A stretch of 64,000 nucleotides of DNA from Betaproteobacteria bacterium (GTDB lineage Bacteria; Pseudomonadota; Gammaproteobacteria; Burkholderiales; Rhodocyclaceae): NCBI GenBank assembly GCA_009777245.1, contig WRMF01000008.1, forward strand, positions 20,315-84,314. Reading direction: 5' to 3'. Below the pieces are notes generated by a model. The model was not told the DNA's origin, searched no databases, and saw nothing but the letters and a program-made list of their open reading frames with translations. Below are positions 1 through 9,982 of this stretch, piece after piece. Positions within the stretch are counted from its first letter, which is position 1. Each line of letters begins with the position of its first letter. The position numbers and the translations under genes are program-made.

Positions 1-3000
1 CAGTCCTTCGTCTTGCGCGTCAATCAGCACCGCCTGTCTGATGGCCTGCATATAGGCTCCGTCAAGGCTTATGCCGACCGTGGAGCCGGATATGTCGACG
101 CTTGCTCCTTCGACAGTCAGAAAGGTGTCTCCGGTCTGGGTTTCGGGCGTAAAGGCGAAGTTGAGGTTTGCGCCGGAGAAGGAGAGCGCGCCGCCGTCGC
201 CGTAAATCTTCGCGTCAAATCCGGTTACGGCGAGGTTATTGAAGGAGGCGGCGTAGCCCGCAGTCGCGCCGGAGTAATCGAAGGCCGTTAAGGCGTGCAT
301 GGCAAGGCTGCCGGTCGCCAAATCGCCGGTCAGAGACACATCGCCCGCTTTGATGGTCAGAGCGCCGGTGAAGGAGTTGTTGCCGGCAAGGGTCAGACTG
401 CCCCCGCCGTCCTTGGTGATGCCGCCTTGCCCGCTGAAGTCGTTGGTCAAGGTCGAGCTAAAGTAGTCGGTGTCAAAGACTCCGCCGCCCGCGCCCAGCG
501 CGTCATTCAGTCTGTCGGACATGTCGCCGCTACTGCTTGAAGACCATTTGATGCCGCCGCCGTCAAGGGTGACATTTTTTCCGCCCGTGCCGAAGTTGCT
601 GGTGTCGTAGAAGTGGATCAGCCCGCCCTTGATCAACGTGCCGCCGGAATAGTCGCTGCCGCTGTTTGTCAGGCTAAGATTGCCGACTCCGTCCTTGACC
701 AACCCGCCGCTGCCGTTGATAGCGCCATGGTAGACAGTATCGCCCGCCTGATCCACCGTAAGGTTATTGCCTCCCAGGGTGATTGCGGCTCCGCTGCCGC
801 TGCCGCTTAGCGAGGTCATGGTCAGATTGCCGTTGCCCGTCATGTCGAGCGTGCCGTCAATCACATAATCGCCGGTTACAAACGCGCCTGCCGCGCCTGC
901 CGCCAATGTTCCGGCAGTGACCGTCGTTGTGCCTTTGTAGGTGTTTGCGCTACCAAGGGTTAGTGTCTGGGAGCCGGTCTTGGTCAGCCCGCCTTCGCCG
1001 GAAATGACGCCGGTGAGGGTGTTGTTGGCATCTCCGATATTGAAAGTGGTCGCGCCGTCAAGCAGGACGAAGTCGTTCGGCGTTGTCCACGAATCGTCAA
1101 TTGTGATGGTTGTGCCGTCGGCGGTGTGCACCGCGCCCGTTCCGAGTGCCTGATTTTTCCCGACTACGATCTCCCCGCCCAGGAGCCATGTGCCGCCCGC
1201 GTAGGTGTTCTCCGTCCCGGCGTTGCCGAGCGTCAATGTGCCGCTTCCCTTCTTGATCAAACCGCCTTCGCCGGTGACAGTCCCGCCCAAGGTTTGCGCG
1301 GCGGATTGGTCAAGCTCCAGTATGCCGTTCTGGCCGATGAAGATGTCCGAAGCGTAGTTGCCGCCGCCCAAAGCTCCCGTGATTGCGAGCTTGCCGCCGC
1401 CTATGTTGGTATCGCCGGTATAGGTGTTGGCTCCGGTCAGAATCAACGTCCCCGTGCCTCCCTTGGTCAGGGATTTGCCGTCCCAACCGACTAATGATGA
1501 TCCTCCGTTGTCCGCCAAGACCGCGCCCAGAACGAACTCGCCTCTGTCAATCGTGAAGTTGCCGTGCGCATCGGCGGAATCAAGATCCCAAGCCAGGTCG
1601 GTAATCTCAAGTTCCACGTTGCCGCCGCTAACAGCAAAGTTTTCGACTACCAGAAAATGCAGGCCCTTGTTTAAGGCAGTCCAGCCCAGGCCGCCGATTT
1701 CCAGAAAGGGCGTGCCGATAATGGTGGTTCCTGATGTAAGGATATTGCCGTCATAGGGAGCGCCGTCGAAGCCGGTGATATTCAGGGCTGCGCCTGTGCC
1801 GAATGTGAAATCATCCGCATTAAAAACGCACGGATCGCTGCCGCCTCCGCAACCGGATACGGCGTGAATGCCGAGCGTCGCGTTTGCGCCAACATTGACG
1901 CTCTTCGCCGCGAAGTCGTCCGCATCGAGATCAGAGCCGAGATTCAGAGTCGCGCCTGCGTCAATGCTGACATCGTTGGTTATCATATGACCGAGGTTAA
2001 GAATTCCGCCGGAAACCGTCAGGTCGCCGGCGCTCAATTCGAGCCAATTCACGGTCAGACTGCCCGCGCCTTGCTTCACAATATTGCCGTTGCCGCCAAT
2101 GGTGCCTCCAAAGGCGAAGTTATAGGCATTCGCGCCGTCCTGGGTATTAAGGAAGGTGGTTTTGTCTGCTGTTGTTTCAAAGTATGTATTCAAGCCCTCG
2201 CCGTTGTGGAAGAAATTGACGCGCTCAAAGTTTGAGATTTGGCCGCCATTCGAGTAGAAGCCGCCGCGCACATTGAGAGTGTTGCCGCTGAAGAGATCGG
2301 TGTCAGACGCGGATGCGCCATCAGCAAAACCGCCCGCCAGATGCTCGGCAAACGACAAATGGCCTACGATATTGACGGTGTTGTTGATTGCCTCGATCTT
2401 GTCGCCGGTTACGCCGCCAACGCCTACCAGCCCGCCATATACCCTGCTCCAGTTGTCGCTGCCGCTGGTGATTGTCACCTCGTTGTTGCTGGCGTTAAGC
2501 TCGGTAAAATCGTCAGAGGCGCGGGCGTTGCCGCCCGCGACCACAGGGGTAGAACTATCATTCACGCCGCCCGAATTCGTGATGAAGATTTGGTTCCCGG
2601 AGGCTATGGCCGTGCCGGTATCTGTTATGGCAAATCCGCCGATTCTGAGATCGCCGTGATTCCCCGCGCTGTCTGTGACAGTCACGGTATTGCCCGAGGC
2701 CGTGGCTGTGCCGCCTGTCACGGAGGAGGCAAGACCGCCTCTGATGTTTGCGCCGGCAACAGTCGCATTGGCGACATTTACCATATTGCCCGAGGCTGTG
2801 GCGGTCAGGCCGTCGGCATCCCCGCCGATGATCTCTCTAGCAATGGTCGCATCTCTGACGGTTACTTCGTTGCCCGTCGCGTTGGCTACGCCATCGTCGG
2901 CCAAGGCTCTGCCGCCGAACACGTTATTCGCGCTGCCGTCGTTAAACACCACTTTGTTGAGCCTGGACGCGGCAGTATCCTCTCCTCTGGCGGCGCCGCC

Positions 3001-4095
3001 AAAGACTGAAACTGATATGGCGGCATTGTTGATCTCCACGCTGTTCTCATCAGCCGCGCTATCGCCATCGGAAACGGCTTCGCCGCCTGAGACAGTGCTT
3101 GATAGCGTGCCGCCGTTTACGACCACATGGTTATCCGATGCCGCAGCGGCTGCTCCGCTTAACGCGACGGCGCCTGCGACGTGGCCTGTGATCTCGGCTG
3201 CATTGATGATCGCGACATTCTTGGTCGCCGTGGCAGACTGCCCTGAAAGGTTTTCAACCGTGGCGCCCGCGACGCCTCCTGCCACATCGCTAGAGTTTAC
3301 GACCGCGATATTGAGAGTCGCCGTGCCGGAAGAGCCGGGAGCGCCTGGGTCAATCCAGATATCCCCGCCAATAACGTCGCTGATATATATGTCGGCGCCA
3401 TTCTGCGCCGTGGCGCTGTTGTTCTCGGCCACGGCGGAACCGTACTCGCTATAGGCAATACCTCCGATAACAGAAGCGGCTTCTCCTCCATCAACGATCG
3501 CGGCGTTGCCTGTCGCATAAGCGTCGCCGTTTGCGCTAAAGGCATTCCCGCCTATTAAAGCAAAAACTTCACTGTCGATATCAATCACTGCGGTATTGTT
3601 CCTGACCGTGGCGACGCCGCCACCGCTAAAGGCGCCGCCGCCCGTTGCGTATCCGTTCACGTGGCCCCAATCCTCAACGGTTAGCCAGTTGCCTTCGGCG
3701 GAGACTGAGCCTGCGCTTTCGGCATAACCGCCGTATGCGTCATCAGTTATATCGGAGTCGGTGATTTTAAGGTGGTTGTTGTTCGGAGCGGTATCGGGAG
3801 TACTACAGTCCGCGCTTGTGCTGTTGCCGTAAACATCACCGGATATCACACCAGCAGAATTCAGTTCGCAACTGACCGGCGGCCTTTGCGCCATAGCCGA
3901 CAAAGGCATGGCCATTAGACCAAGAAAAGCGACAAGGGAAAACGCGCGCAGGGCAGGAGAATCAACGTCGGAAAAAAGAGAAGCGCGCCTGAAAGGCGGA
4001 GTTATGCTACCGTAGTTGCAGGGTAACTGATTGATTTTATTATATTTTTTGCTGACGACTGAATTTTTGCTGACGGGGGACTTTTTGCAAGTCAT
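1..4095 (-). CDS. Large autotransporter-like adhesin, N-terminal part (runs off left edge)
   Basis: The minus strand reads open without a stop from an ATG at 4095 to the window edge, 1365 codons. An AAGGAGAA Shine-Dalgarno sits 5 bases before the ATG. Residues 1-49 form a basic extended N-region. Residues 50-69 are hydrophobic and end in SAMA, a likely signal-peptidase site before Gln70. Residues about 95-600 are Gly/Ala/Asn-rich degenerate units of the type ASGNxVxVxxA...GGxA. From about 660 to 1260 there are six copies of the autotransporter-associated beta-strand repeat, for example GGLTKTGSQTLTLGSANTY near 1030. Such proteins are secreted passengers of type V autotransporters forming a beta-helix. 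The C-terminal translocator barrel would lie left of the window, so this is inferred, not seen. It is divergent from the TPR gene. The many open frames on the plus strand here are shadows of its repetitive GC-rich codons. Confidence 0.88.
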   Translation of the reverse strand, partial: MTCKKSPVSKNSVVSKKYNKINQLPCNYGSITPPFRRASLFSDVDSPALRAFSLVAFLGLMAMPLSAMAQRPPVSCELNSAGVISGDVYGNSTSADCSTPDTAPNNNHLKITDSDITDDAYGGYAESAGSVSAEGNWLTVEDWGHVNGYATGGGAFSGGGVATVRNNTAVIDIDSEVFALIGGNAFSANGDAYATGNAAIVDGGEAASVIGGIAYSEYGSAVAENNSATAQNGADIYISDVIGGDIWIDPGAPGSSGTATLNIAVVNSSDVAGGVAGATVENLSGQSATATKNVAIINAAEITGHVAGAVALSGAAAAASDNHVVVNGGTLSSTVSGGEAVSDGDSAADENSVEINNAAISVSVFGGAARGEDTAASRLNKVVFNDGSANNVFGGRALADDGVANATGNEVTVRDATIAREIIGGDADGLTATASGNMVNVANATVAGANIRGGLASSVTGGTATASGNTVTVTDSAGNHGDLRIGGFAITDTGTAIASGNQIFITNSGGVNDSSTPVVAGGNARASDDFTELNASNNEVTITSGSDNWSRVYGGLVGVGGVTGDKIEAINNTVNIVGHLSFAEHLAGGFADGASASDTDLFSGNTLNVRGGFYSNGGQISNFERVNFFHNGEGLNTYFETTADKTTFLNTQDGANAYNFAFGGTIGGNGNIVKQGAGSLTVNWLELSAGDLTVSGGILNLGHMITNDVSIDAGATLNLGSDLDADDFAAKSVNVGANATLGIHAVSGCGGGSDPCVFNADDFTFGTGAALNITGFDGAPYDGNILTSGTTIIGTPFLEIGGLGWTALNKGLHFLVVENFAVSGGNVELEITDLAWDLDSADAHGNFTIDRGEFVLGAVLADNGGSSLVGWDGKSLTKGGTGTLILTGANTYTGDTNIGGGKLAITGALGGGNYASDIFIGQNGILELDQSAAQTLGGTVTGEGGLIKKGSGTLTLGNAGTENTYAGGTWLLGGEIVVGKNQALGTGAVHTADGTTITIDDSWTTPNDFVLLDGATTFNIGDANNTLTGVISGEGGLTKTGSQTLTLGSANTYKGTTTVTAGTLAAGAAGAFVTGDYVIDGTLDMTGNGNLTMTSLSGSGSGAAITLGGNNLTVDQAGDTVYHGAINGSGGLVKDGVGNLSLTNSGSDYSGGTLIKGGLIHFYDTSNFGTGGKNVTLDGGGIKWSSSSSGDMSDRLNDALGAGGGVFDTDYFSSTLTNDFSGQGGITKDGGGSLTLAGNNSFTGALTIKAGDVSLTGDLATGSLAMHALTAFDYSGATAGYAASFNNLAVTGFDAKIYGDGGALSFSGANLNFAFTPETQTGDTFLTVEGASVDISGSTVGISLDGAYMQAIRQAVLIDAQDEGL

Positions 4096-4250
4096 AACAA
4101 TTCTCCTTAAAACGCCGGAAACCCTCCGGTCGGGGAAAAACCATTCAAGCCGCATACAATATGACAACCCGAAAATTCCCCGCATGATAACCATATATTG
4201 CAAAAAGTCAAATCTTTTTTGGAAAAAAAATCACCCGCCCGACAACAAAC

Positions 4251-4309
4251 GCCGCAAGCGGGAGAGAGGAGCAAAGCATTCACCCTGACAGTCGCGTTAT
4301 TGGCGGGAG
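4251..4309 (+). repeat. Partial copy of dispersed intergenic repeat family A
   Basis: This segment matches the tail of the repeat seen at 6843-7022 and 14951-15032: a GGGAGAG half-palindrome, then AGCAAAGC, then CCTGACAGTCGCGTTAT. It lies in the 347-base region between the divergent adhesin and TPR genes. The rest of that gap is AT-rich and shows no further gene. Confidence 0.6.
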
Positions 4310-4442
4310 ATAGGACACAACCTGAAGCGGGGCTGTCTTGTCGTGCTGTTACCTTGTTGTCGTGTCGCCGTGTCACCTTATCGTCCTTGTTATAAAAGGC
4401 AAAGCGCAATATCATTGCTTGTCTTTTGCTGCGGTAACTTTC

Positions 4443-6218
4443 ATGTCTTCATTCAATTTTCAGCGATTCTTGCGCTCCTGCCTTCTGGCGTTATGCCTTT
4501 CTGCCTTTTTAGCCCATGCCGATGACGGGTTCGACGAGGGGTTATTTGATACCTGCGTTCCAGAGTCCTTTCTGGACGGCGCTTCCCGTAATATCTCCGA
4601 TTCCATTGATGCTCCCCTGGACGCGGAGACTTATTACGATATGCTGCTCGGTGAAATGGCGCTTACGCGCCGGGATTTGCCGCTGGCCGCGACGGCTTAT
4701 CGCGATCTCGCGCGACGTATGCCCGTGGCGGAGATCATCGAGCGAGCTATTCTGATTGCCCGCATAACTGGCGATTATGAATGGGGGCTTGAGTTGCTTG
4801 CCCTCTGGCAGGAGAACGATGAGCCTGATCCGGTTCGTTTTGCCCTGGCTAAAGCCGAGATTCTTCTGGGCGCGGGACGCATTCTGGAGATGGAAGAGCC
4901 GATAGCCGTGATATTGGACAGCAATCCGTCCCAGCAGGAGAGTAATTTTTTAAGGCTCATGCGCTTGTTGGAGCGCGGATCGGACACATCTTCGTCCTAT
5001 ACGCTTATTTCCCGTCTGGCTGCGCGTTATCCTGACGTTGCCGCCGCGCAATTCGTTCTGGCGGTGGCTGCGAATCAGGCGGATGACAAGGCTCTTGCGG
5101 AAGAAGCCGTTTTGCGCGCGCATAATTTGAACCCTGATTGGGAATTGCCGCTTCTCATGCGCTCTGACTGGATGGCGCGGGATATTGCGAACAAGTCCGC
5201 GGAAATTGACGCGCATCTGGCGATGCTGGAAAACTTCCTGAAAAGGCATCCCGATAACACCAACATCCGAATGCAACTGGCGCGGCTGTTGATCCTGTCC
5301 GGCAAGGAACCCTCGTATGCCCGCAAGCATTTTGACCGTCTGCTGGTGGAACATCCCGACAGTCCGGCGGTGCTTTATTCCGCCGCGATGCTTGCCATGC
5401 AGACCAACGATATGGAATCGGCTCGCCGGTTGCTGAACCATATCCTTGCCATGCCCGTCACCGGCGACATGGCGAATTTTCTTCTCGCGCAGATTGAGGA
5501 GACGGCGGGCAACAAGGAATTGGCGCGGCAGTATTATGAAAAGGTCTCTTATGGCTTTTCCTCCTATTTTGCCGCCAGAATCCGCCTTGCCAGAATGCTG
5601 ATGCCGGATGACCTTGCGTCCGCCCGTCGCGTCCTGGCGGAAAGCGAAACCAGAACGCCGGACGAACAGGTGGGATTAAGACAGGTTGAAGCGCAGTTGT
5701 TGTGCGAAAACGAACAATATGCCGAATGTTATGAAATGTTGCTTGCAATAATCAAGGAATTTCCCGAACATCATTCAATCCTCTACGATGCCGCTCTGGC
5801 GGCGGAAAAGTTGAAACGCTGGAACGAGGTGGAACAGCATCTGCGCCGATTGATCAGCCTGCAACCGGAAAATGCCGAAGCGTATAACGCGCTGGGCTAT
5901 TCGTTCGCCGACCGTAATGTGCGCCTTTCCGAAGCTCGCGCCTTGATTGAAAAGGCGCTGGAGTTGTCGCCCAACAGTCCGCACATCGTTGATAGCATGG
6001 GCTGGGTGCTTTATCGGCTGGGCAAGCTGCCGGAGGCGCTCGCGGCGTTGGAAGAGGCTTATGCCAGGATGAAAGACCCGGAAGTGGCCGCCCATCTTGG
6101 CGAAGTGCTCTGGCAACTTGGTCGACATGATGAAGCAAAGGAGATTTGGCAACAAGCAGGCGAGAAATCGCCTGATCATCCGGCTCTGAAGGAAACAAAG
6201 CGGCGTTTCATGCCATGA
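4443..6218 (+). CDS. Secreted tetratricopeptide-repeat protein
   Basis: The 591-residue protein begins with a signal peptide (about residues 1-25, ending LAHA before DDGF). TPR-type helical repeats follow across nearly the whole length. The clearest is near the C-terminus, with NAEAYNALGYSFADR and SPHIVDSMGWVLYRLGKLPEA. TPR arrays mediate protein-protein contacts, so a periplasmic or outer-membrane scaffold role is likely. An in-frame upstream ATG at 4338 would add 35 residues ahead of the signal peptide. I prefer the ATG at 4443 because it gives a normal secretion signal, although no strong ribosome site precedes it. It overlaps lolB by four bases (ATGA), so translation is coupled. This TPR-lolB-ispE order is a known betaproteobacterial arrangement. 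Its exact function is not established here. Confidence 0.85.
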   Translation: MSSFNFQRFLRSCLLALCLSAFLAHADDGFDEGLFDTCVPESFLDGASRNISDSIDAPLDAETYYDMLLGEMALTRRDLPLAATAYRDLARRMPVAEIIERAILIARITGDYEWGLELLALWQENDEPDPVRFALAKAEILLGAGRILEMEEPIAVILDSNPSQQESNFLRLMRLLERGSDTSSSYTLISRLAARYPDVAAAQFVLAVAANQADDKALAEEAVLRAHNLNPDWELPLLMRSDWMARDIANKSAEIDAHLAMLENFLKRHPDNTNIRMQLARLLILSGKEPSYARKHFDRLLVEHPDSPAVLYSAAMLAMQTNDMESARRLLNHILAMPVTGDMANFLLAQIEETAGNKELARQYYEKVSYGFSSYFAARIRLARMLMPDDLASARRVLAESETRTPDEQVGLRQVEAQLLCENEQYAECYEMLLAIIKEFPEHHSILYDAALAAEKLKRWNEVEQHLRRLISLQPENAEAYNALGYSFADRNVRLSEARALIEKALELSPNSPHIVDSMGWVLYRLGKLPEALAALEEAYARMKDPEVAAHLGEVLWQLGRHDEAKEIWQQAGEKSPDHPALKETKRRFMP

Positions 6219-6787
6219 TCCGAGGGCTTACGTTTTTGTCGGTGGTTTTCTTTTCTGCCTGTAGTCTGATGCCTGCCAATACTTCTCCTTCCGCGCCGCT
6301 CATATTGCCTGACAATGCGGCGTTTACTCTGGACGCCCGTTTCAGCTTGGCGCTTGCGAAAGAGCGAGGCGCGGGGGCGGCCAGACAATTTTCCGGGCGC
6401 TTGTTCTGGCGGCACGAAGCGGGGCGTGATGAATGGCTTTTGTCCGATCCGTTCGGGCAGGGCATAGCCCGCCTGGTAAGCCAGCCTGGCGGCGGCTTTA
6501 TGCTTGAGCAAGGCGGTCAAGAGGAGTTTATCGGGAACGATGCGCTGGAGGCCAGAGTCGGCTTTCCCCTGCCGCTTGCCGAATTGTCTGCCTGGGCGCG
6601 GGCGCGCGCCGGCTCCGGCGCGATTGTCGAGTATGATGATTCAGGCCGCCTTAAACGCGCGCGCGAATCCGGCTGGCTGTTGATTTATCGCTACGCGAAT
6701 GACGCAGACCGCCTGCCGTCGCAACTGGAAGCCAGCCTGGAAGAGTTCCGGCTGAAACTTGCCATTGAGCGTTGGGACATTCAGTGA
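6215..6787 (+). CDS. lolB: Outer-membrane lipoprotein insertion protein LolB
   Basis: The 190-residue product starts with a lipoprotein signal ending in the lipobox FFSACS, so Cys16 would be lipidated. LolB receives lipoproteins from periplasmic LolA and inserts them into the inner leaflet of the outer membrane. The body fits the family: FSGRLFWRHEAGRDEWLLSD in the N-terminal half, DPFGQGIARL, and a C-terminal LEEFRLKLAIERWDI strand resembling the RLKLxIxxW ending common in LolB. Length is usual for the family (about 190-200). The start overlaps the TPR gene stop by four bases and ispE follows, as in many betaproteobacteria. Confidence 0.88.
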   Translation: MIRGLTFLSVVFFSACSLMPANTSPSAPLILPDNAAFTLDARFSLALAKERGAGAARQFSGRLFWRHEAGRDEWLLSDPFGQGIARLVSQPGGGFMLEQGGQEEFIGNDALEARVGFPLPLAELSAWARARAGSGAIVEYDDSGRLKRARESGWLLIYRYANDADRLPSQLEASLEEFRLKLAIERWDIQ

Positions 6788-6842
6788 GGATAAAGAGTTG
6801 TCGGCTTTGTTCATTGCCGTTACTCTCGCGTAGACATGCTTT

Positions 6843-7022
6843 ATTCCCCTCTCCCGCTTGCGGGAGAGGGTGCCCCGAAGGGGCGGGAGAGGGCAAAGGT
6901 TCAGGGTGAAATTTACGCTTCCTGAATCTGCAACCCCTAACCCTCTCCCCCAACCCCTCTCCCATAAATGGGAGAGGGGAGTAAAGCGTACTCCCCGACC
7001 GTCTTGTTATTTGCGGAAAGCG
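6843..7022 (+). repeat. Intergenic repeat family A, fullest copy
   Basis: The segment contains three palindromes built from CCCTCTCCC and GGGAGAGGG, followed by AGTAAAGCGTACTCCC, GACCGTCTTG and TTATTTGCGGAAAGC. Related tails occur at 4251-4309, 9983-10027 (inverted), 14951-15032, 24985-25043 (inverted) and 25299-25380. It fills the 276-base gap between lolB and ispE. No gene is seen inside it. Confidence 0.7.
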
Positions 7023-7063
7023 CCATATTCGCCCCATTACTGCTTTTGCGCTCGGAGAAAAGC

Positions 7064-7939
7064 ATGACCAGTATCGAAAACGTCTTGGAAACTCCTCGCT
7101 GGGGCAAGCCGCTTTCCGCGCCCGCAAAACTCAATCTTTTCCTCTATGTCATAGGGCGTCGCGCGGACGGCTATCATCTGTTACAAACCCTGTTTCGCTT
7201 CATTGACTTTGCCGACAGTCTTGTCTTTTTGCCGCGTGATGACGGGAAGATTGTTCTGGAGACGCCTTTAGCCAATATCCCTGCGGAAAAAAATCTGGCG
7301 GTTCGCGCGGCGCGTTTGTTACGGGAACGAACCGGCGTCCATGCCGGAGTTTCCATCAGCCTGGAAAAACGCTTGCCGTCGGGCGGCGGACTGGGCGGCG
7401 GCAGTTCTGACGCCGCCACGACCTTGCTTGCCTTGAATCATCTCTGGCAAACCGGCCTTTCCCGTCCTGAATTGCAGGCGTTGGGTCTTAATCTGGGCGC
7501 GGATGTGCCGGTGTTCATCTTCGGGCAAAACGCTTTTGCGGAAGGGGTGGGTGAAGAATTGACCCCGATTGTCTTGCCGACAAGCTGGTATTTGTTGCTC
7601 TTTCCTCCGGTTGCAGCCGATACTGCCGCTGTTTTTAGCTCCCCCGACCTTCGCCGTGACACAATGCGGATTACGGATTGGCAGGAAGGTCTGGAACCGG
7701 GACACAACTTCGGGCGCAATGACCTTGAACCTGTCGCCACGGCTCTCTATCCTGTCATTGGCGAATATCTTTCCTGGCTTCGCGCCCATGCTGGCAGAGG
7801 CTGGATGAGCGGCTCAGGCGCTACCGTGTTTGCCGAATGTCCTGACGAGGCCGCCGCCCTCGCGCTGGCTCATGATTTGCCATCCGGCTGGAAATGGCGG
7901 ATTGCCAAAGGGTTATCCCAACATCCGCTTTTGATTTAG
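7064..7939 (+). CDS. ispE: 4-diphosphocytidyl-2-C-methyl-D-erythritol kinase
   Basis: This is the GHMP-family kinase that phosphorylates CDP-methylerythritol at the 2-hydroxyl in the MEP isoprenoid pathway. The 291-residue protein opens with APAKLNLFLYVIGRRADGYH, the N-terminal substrate region. It carries the GHMP ATP-binding glycine loop LPSGGGLGGGSSDAATTL at about residues 105-122 and the C-terminal SGSGATVFA motif. An upstream in-frame ATG at 6968 would begin inside the intergenic repeat. I chose the ATG at 7064 because it follows GGAGAAAAG and gives the usual family length. Ten bases separate it from leuA. The isoprenoids it feeds would include the substrate for hpnC/hpnD in this window. 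Confidence 0.95.
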   Translation: MTSIENVLETPRWGKPLSAPAKLNLFLYVIGRRADGYHLLQTLFRFIDFADSLVFLPRDDGKIVLETPLANIPAEKNLAVRAARLLRERTGVHAGVSISLEKRLPSGGGLGGGSSDAATTLLALNHLWQTGLSRPELQALGLNLGADVPVFIFGQNAFAEGVGEELTPIVLPTSWYLLLFPPVAADTAAVFSSPDLRRDTMRITDWQEGLEPGHNFGRNDLEPVATALYPVIGEYLSWLRAHAGRGWMSGSGATVFAECPDEAAALALAHDLPSGWKWRIAKGLSQHPLLI

Positions 7940-7948
7940 GAGTTTTCC

Positions 7949-9481
7949 ATGAAACCATCATTGATTGTATTCGATACGACCTTGCGCGACGGCGAACAAA
8001 GCCCCGGCGCTTCCATGAACAAAGAGGAAAAGCTGCGTATTGCGCGGCAACTGGAAAAAATGCGGGTGGATGTCATTGAAGCGGGGTTTGCCGCCGCGTC
8101 AATCGGCGATTTCGAGGCAATTCGTCTGGTTTCCGAAAATATCAGGGAGTCTACGGTTTGTTCTCTGGCGCGCGCCAATGATGCTGACATTACGCGGGCG
8201 GGTGAGGCCATTGCCCCTGCCGCCCGAAAACGCATTCATACCTTTATCGCCACCAGTCCCATTCATATGGAAAAGAAGCTGAATATGACGCCGAATGAGG
8301 TGCTTGAACAGGCAGTCAAGGCGATCGGCTGGGCGCGGCGATATACCGACGATGTGGAATTTTCCGCCGAGGATGCGGGACGCTCCGAACTTGATTTTCT
8401 CTGCCGGGTTTTTGAGGCGGTAATCAGCGCCGGCGCAACGACCATCAATGTCCCTGATACGGTTGGCTACAACCTGCCGAAGCAATTTTCCCATACCCTT
8501 GCCCGATTGATCGAGCGGGTTCCCAATTCCGACAAGGTGGTCTGGTCGGTACATTGTCATAATGACCTTGGTCTGGCTGTTGCCAATTCGCTGGCGGCAA
8601 TCGAAGCCGGGGCGCGGCAGGTGGAATGCACCATCAACGGCCTGGGGGAACGGGCGGGGAATGCAGCTCTGGAAGAGATCGTCATGGCGGTGCGTACCCG
8701 TCCTGATATTTTTCCTGTGGAAATCGCTCTGGATACAACCCAGATTGTGCCTGCTTCCCGGCTTGTTTCGCAGATTACCGGCTATCCGGTACAGCCTAAC
8801 AAGGCGATTGTCGGAGCCAACGCTTTCGCGCACGAAGCCGGTATTCATCAGGATGGTGTCTTGAAACATCGGGAGACTTACGAAATCATGCGGGCGGAGG
8901 ATGTGGGCTGGAAGGAAAACAAACTTGTGCTCGGCAAGCATTCGGGGCGCAATGCCTTCAAGAATCGGTTATCCGAGCTTGGCGTTATTCTGGAGAGTGA
9001 AGAGGCGTTGAACGCTGCCTTTACCCGCTTCAAGGAACTTGCCGACAAAAAGCATGAAATTTTTGACGAAGACTTGCAGGCATTGGCGCGTCCAGAAGTC
9101 GCGCCCGAACAGGATTATTACAAACTCGGTTATTCGCTTGTTTCTTCCGAGACCGGCGAAATACCCCATGCTCGCGTTATTTTGGGTGTGGGCGGAGAAG
9201 AAAAGACGGGCGAGGCCGATGGCTCCGGCCCTGTCGACGCTGTTTTCAAGGCCATTGAAGAAATCGCGCAAAGCGGGGCCAAATTGCTTTTGTACTCGGT
9301 CAATGCCATCACGACCGGCACGGACGCGCAGGGCGAGGTTACTGTGCGTCTGGCGCGGGATGAGCACATCGTAAACGGACAGGGCGCGGATACCGATATT
9401 GTGATCGCTTCCGCCAAGGCTTACCTGAACGCCCTGAACAAACTGCAAACAAGCAGGGAAAGGCTGAATCCGCAGTTGTGA
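7949..9481 (+). CDS. leuA: 2-isopropylmalate synthase
   Basis: It catalyses condensation of 2-ketoisovalerate with acetyl-CoA, the committed step of leucine synthesis. The 510-residue length matches the long bacterial form. The catalytic TIM barrel starts with [17 protein letters not shown]. It contains [20 protein letters not shown] and [10 protein letters not shown], and the metal/substrate motif [12 protein letters not shown]. The C-terminal about 120 residues form the LeuA dimer domain that binds leucine for feedback inhibition. A GGAG ribosome site precedes the ATG. Starting ten bases after ispE, it is probably co-transcribed, which is not the usual partner of ispE and may reflect a local rearrangement. 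Confidence 0.95.
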   Translation: MKPSLIVFDTTLRDGEQSPGASMNKEEKLRIARQLEKMRVDVIEAGFAAASIGDFEAIRLVSENIRESTVCSLARANDADITRAGEAIAPAARKRIHTFIATSPIHMEKKLNMTPNEVLEQAVKAIGWARRYTDDVEFSAEDAGRSELDFLCRVFEAVISAGATTINVPDTVGYNLPKQFSHTLARLIERVPNSDKVVWSVHCHNDLGLAVANSLAAIEAGARQVECTINGLGERAGNAALEEIVMAVRTRPDIFPVEIALDTTQIVPASRLVSQITGYPVQPNKAIVGANAFAHEAGIHQDGVLKHRETYEIMRAEDVGWKENKLVLGKHSGRNAFKNRLSELGVILESEEALNAAFTRFKELADKKHEIFDEDLQALARPEVAPEQDYYKLGYSLVSSETGEIPHARVILGVGGEEKTGEADGSGPVDAVFKAIEEIAQSGAKLLLYSVNAITTGTDAQGEVTVRLARDEHIVNGQGADTDIVIASAKAYLNALNKLQTSRERLNPQL

Positions 9482-9654
9482 TGTGTTGATATATCGATGA
9501 ACGACCCGTAACGCGACAGGAACGTATCCGGCAGCGCGGCGGTTTTCCCGAATCTGATTATGGCGCATCTCCGCAGGTAAATGGACAGGAAAGCTAATGG
9601 GAATAACCAGCCAAAAAACAGCGGCATCAAACTGAAGCTAAACCATAGAGGCAA
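9421..9654 (-). CDS. Possible small membrane protein or remnant
   Basis: The minus strand is open from about 9820 down to a stop at 9421. The central part reads as a plausible two-helix membrane protein ([20 protein letters not shown], then [17 protein letters not shown]). The only start inside is a TTG at 9654, which would cut the first helix, and no ribosome site is visible. The last 20 residues are antisense to the end of leuA. It may be a decayed 3' fragment of a membrane-protein gene. I do not recognise a family. Confidence 0.25.
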   Translation of the reverse strand: MPLWFSFSLMPLFFGWLFPLAFLSIYLRRCAIIRFGKTAALPDTFLSRYGSFIDISTHHNCGFSLSLLVCSLFRAFR

Positions 9655-9829
9655 CAGTAAGAATGTCGCCAGGGACGTGAGAATCCAGTGTTTTTTCAGG
9701 CTCAGCGGCTTATGTTCCGATGATGGGGCGGGGAAGCGAGCTGGGAAAGAGATTGGGAAGGGGAATTGTAGAACGGAGGCGGAATTGTAGAACAGACTGG
9801 TAAAAGTAAAACCGCCTCAACCCCTTGAC

Positions 9830-9911
9830 TGCGCGAGGCGGGACTCGAACCCGCACGCCTTGCGGCGCTGGAACCTAAATCCAGTGCGTCTACCAATTCC
9901 GCCACCCACGC
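9830..9911 (-). tRNA. tRNA-Leu (anticodon UAG)
   Basis: The minus strand folds into a class II tRNA. The acceptor strands GCGTGGG and CTCGCGC pair, with two G-T pairs. The D-loop reads AATTGGTAGA. The anticodon stem CTGGA/TCCAG closes the loop TTTAGGT (anticodon TAG). A long variable arm GCCGCAAGGC follows, then the T-arm GCGGGTTCGAGTCCCGC. CCA is not encoded. It decodes CUA and other CUN leucine codons. Confidence 0.95.
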
Positions 9912-9982
9912 AAAGGGAGACATTCTAGCAAAAAACGACAGACTGACTTTACGGCATTTTCGGTTCAAGCGGATATATATTG

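Noticed and set aside
13..3454. A series of plus-strand open frames of 65-259 codons (for example 2239-3009 and 2675-3454)
   Set aside because: They are antisense to the single continuous minus-strand adhesin frame, whose repetitive GC-rich codons keep the other strand open; they have no ribosome sites or plausible family content.
4338..4442. Upstream start of the TPR protein
   Set aside because: The added 35 residues lie before a normal signal peptide and are followed by a better start at 4443.
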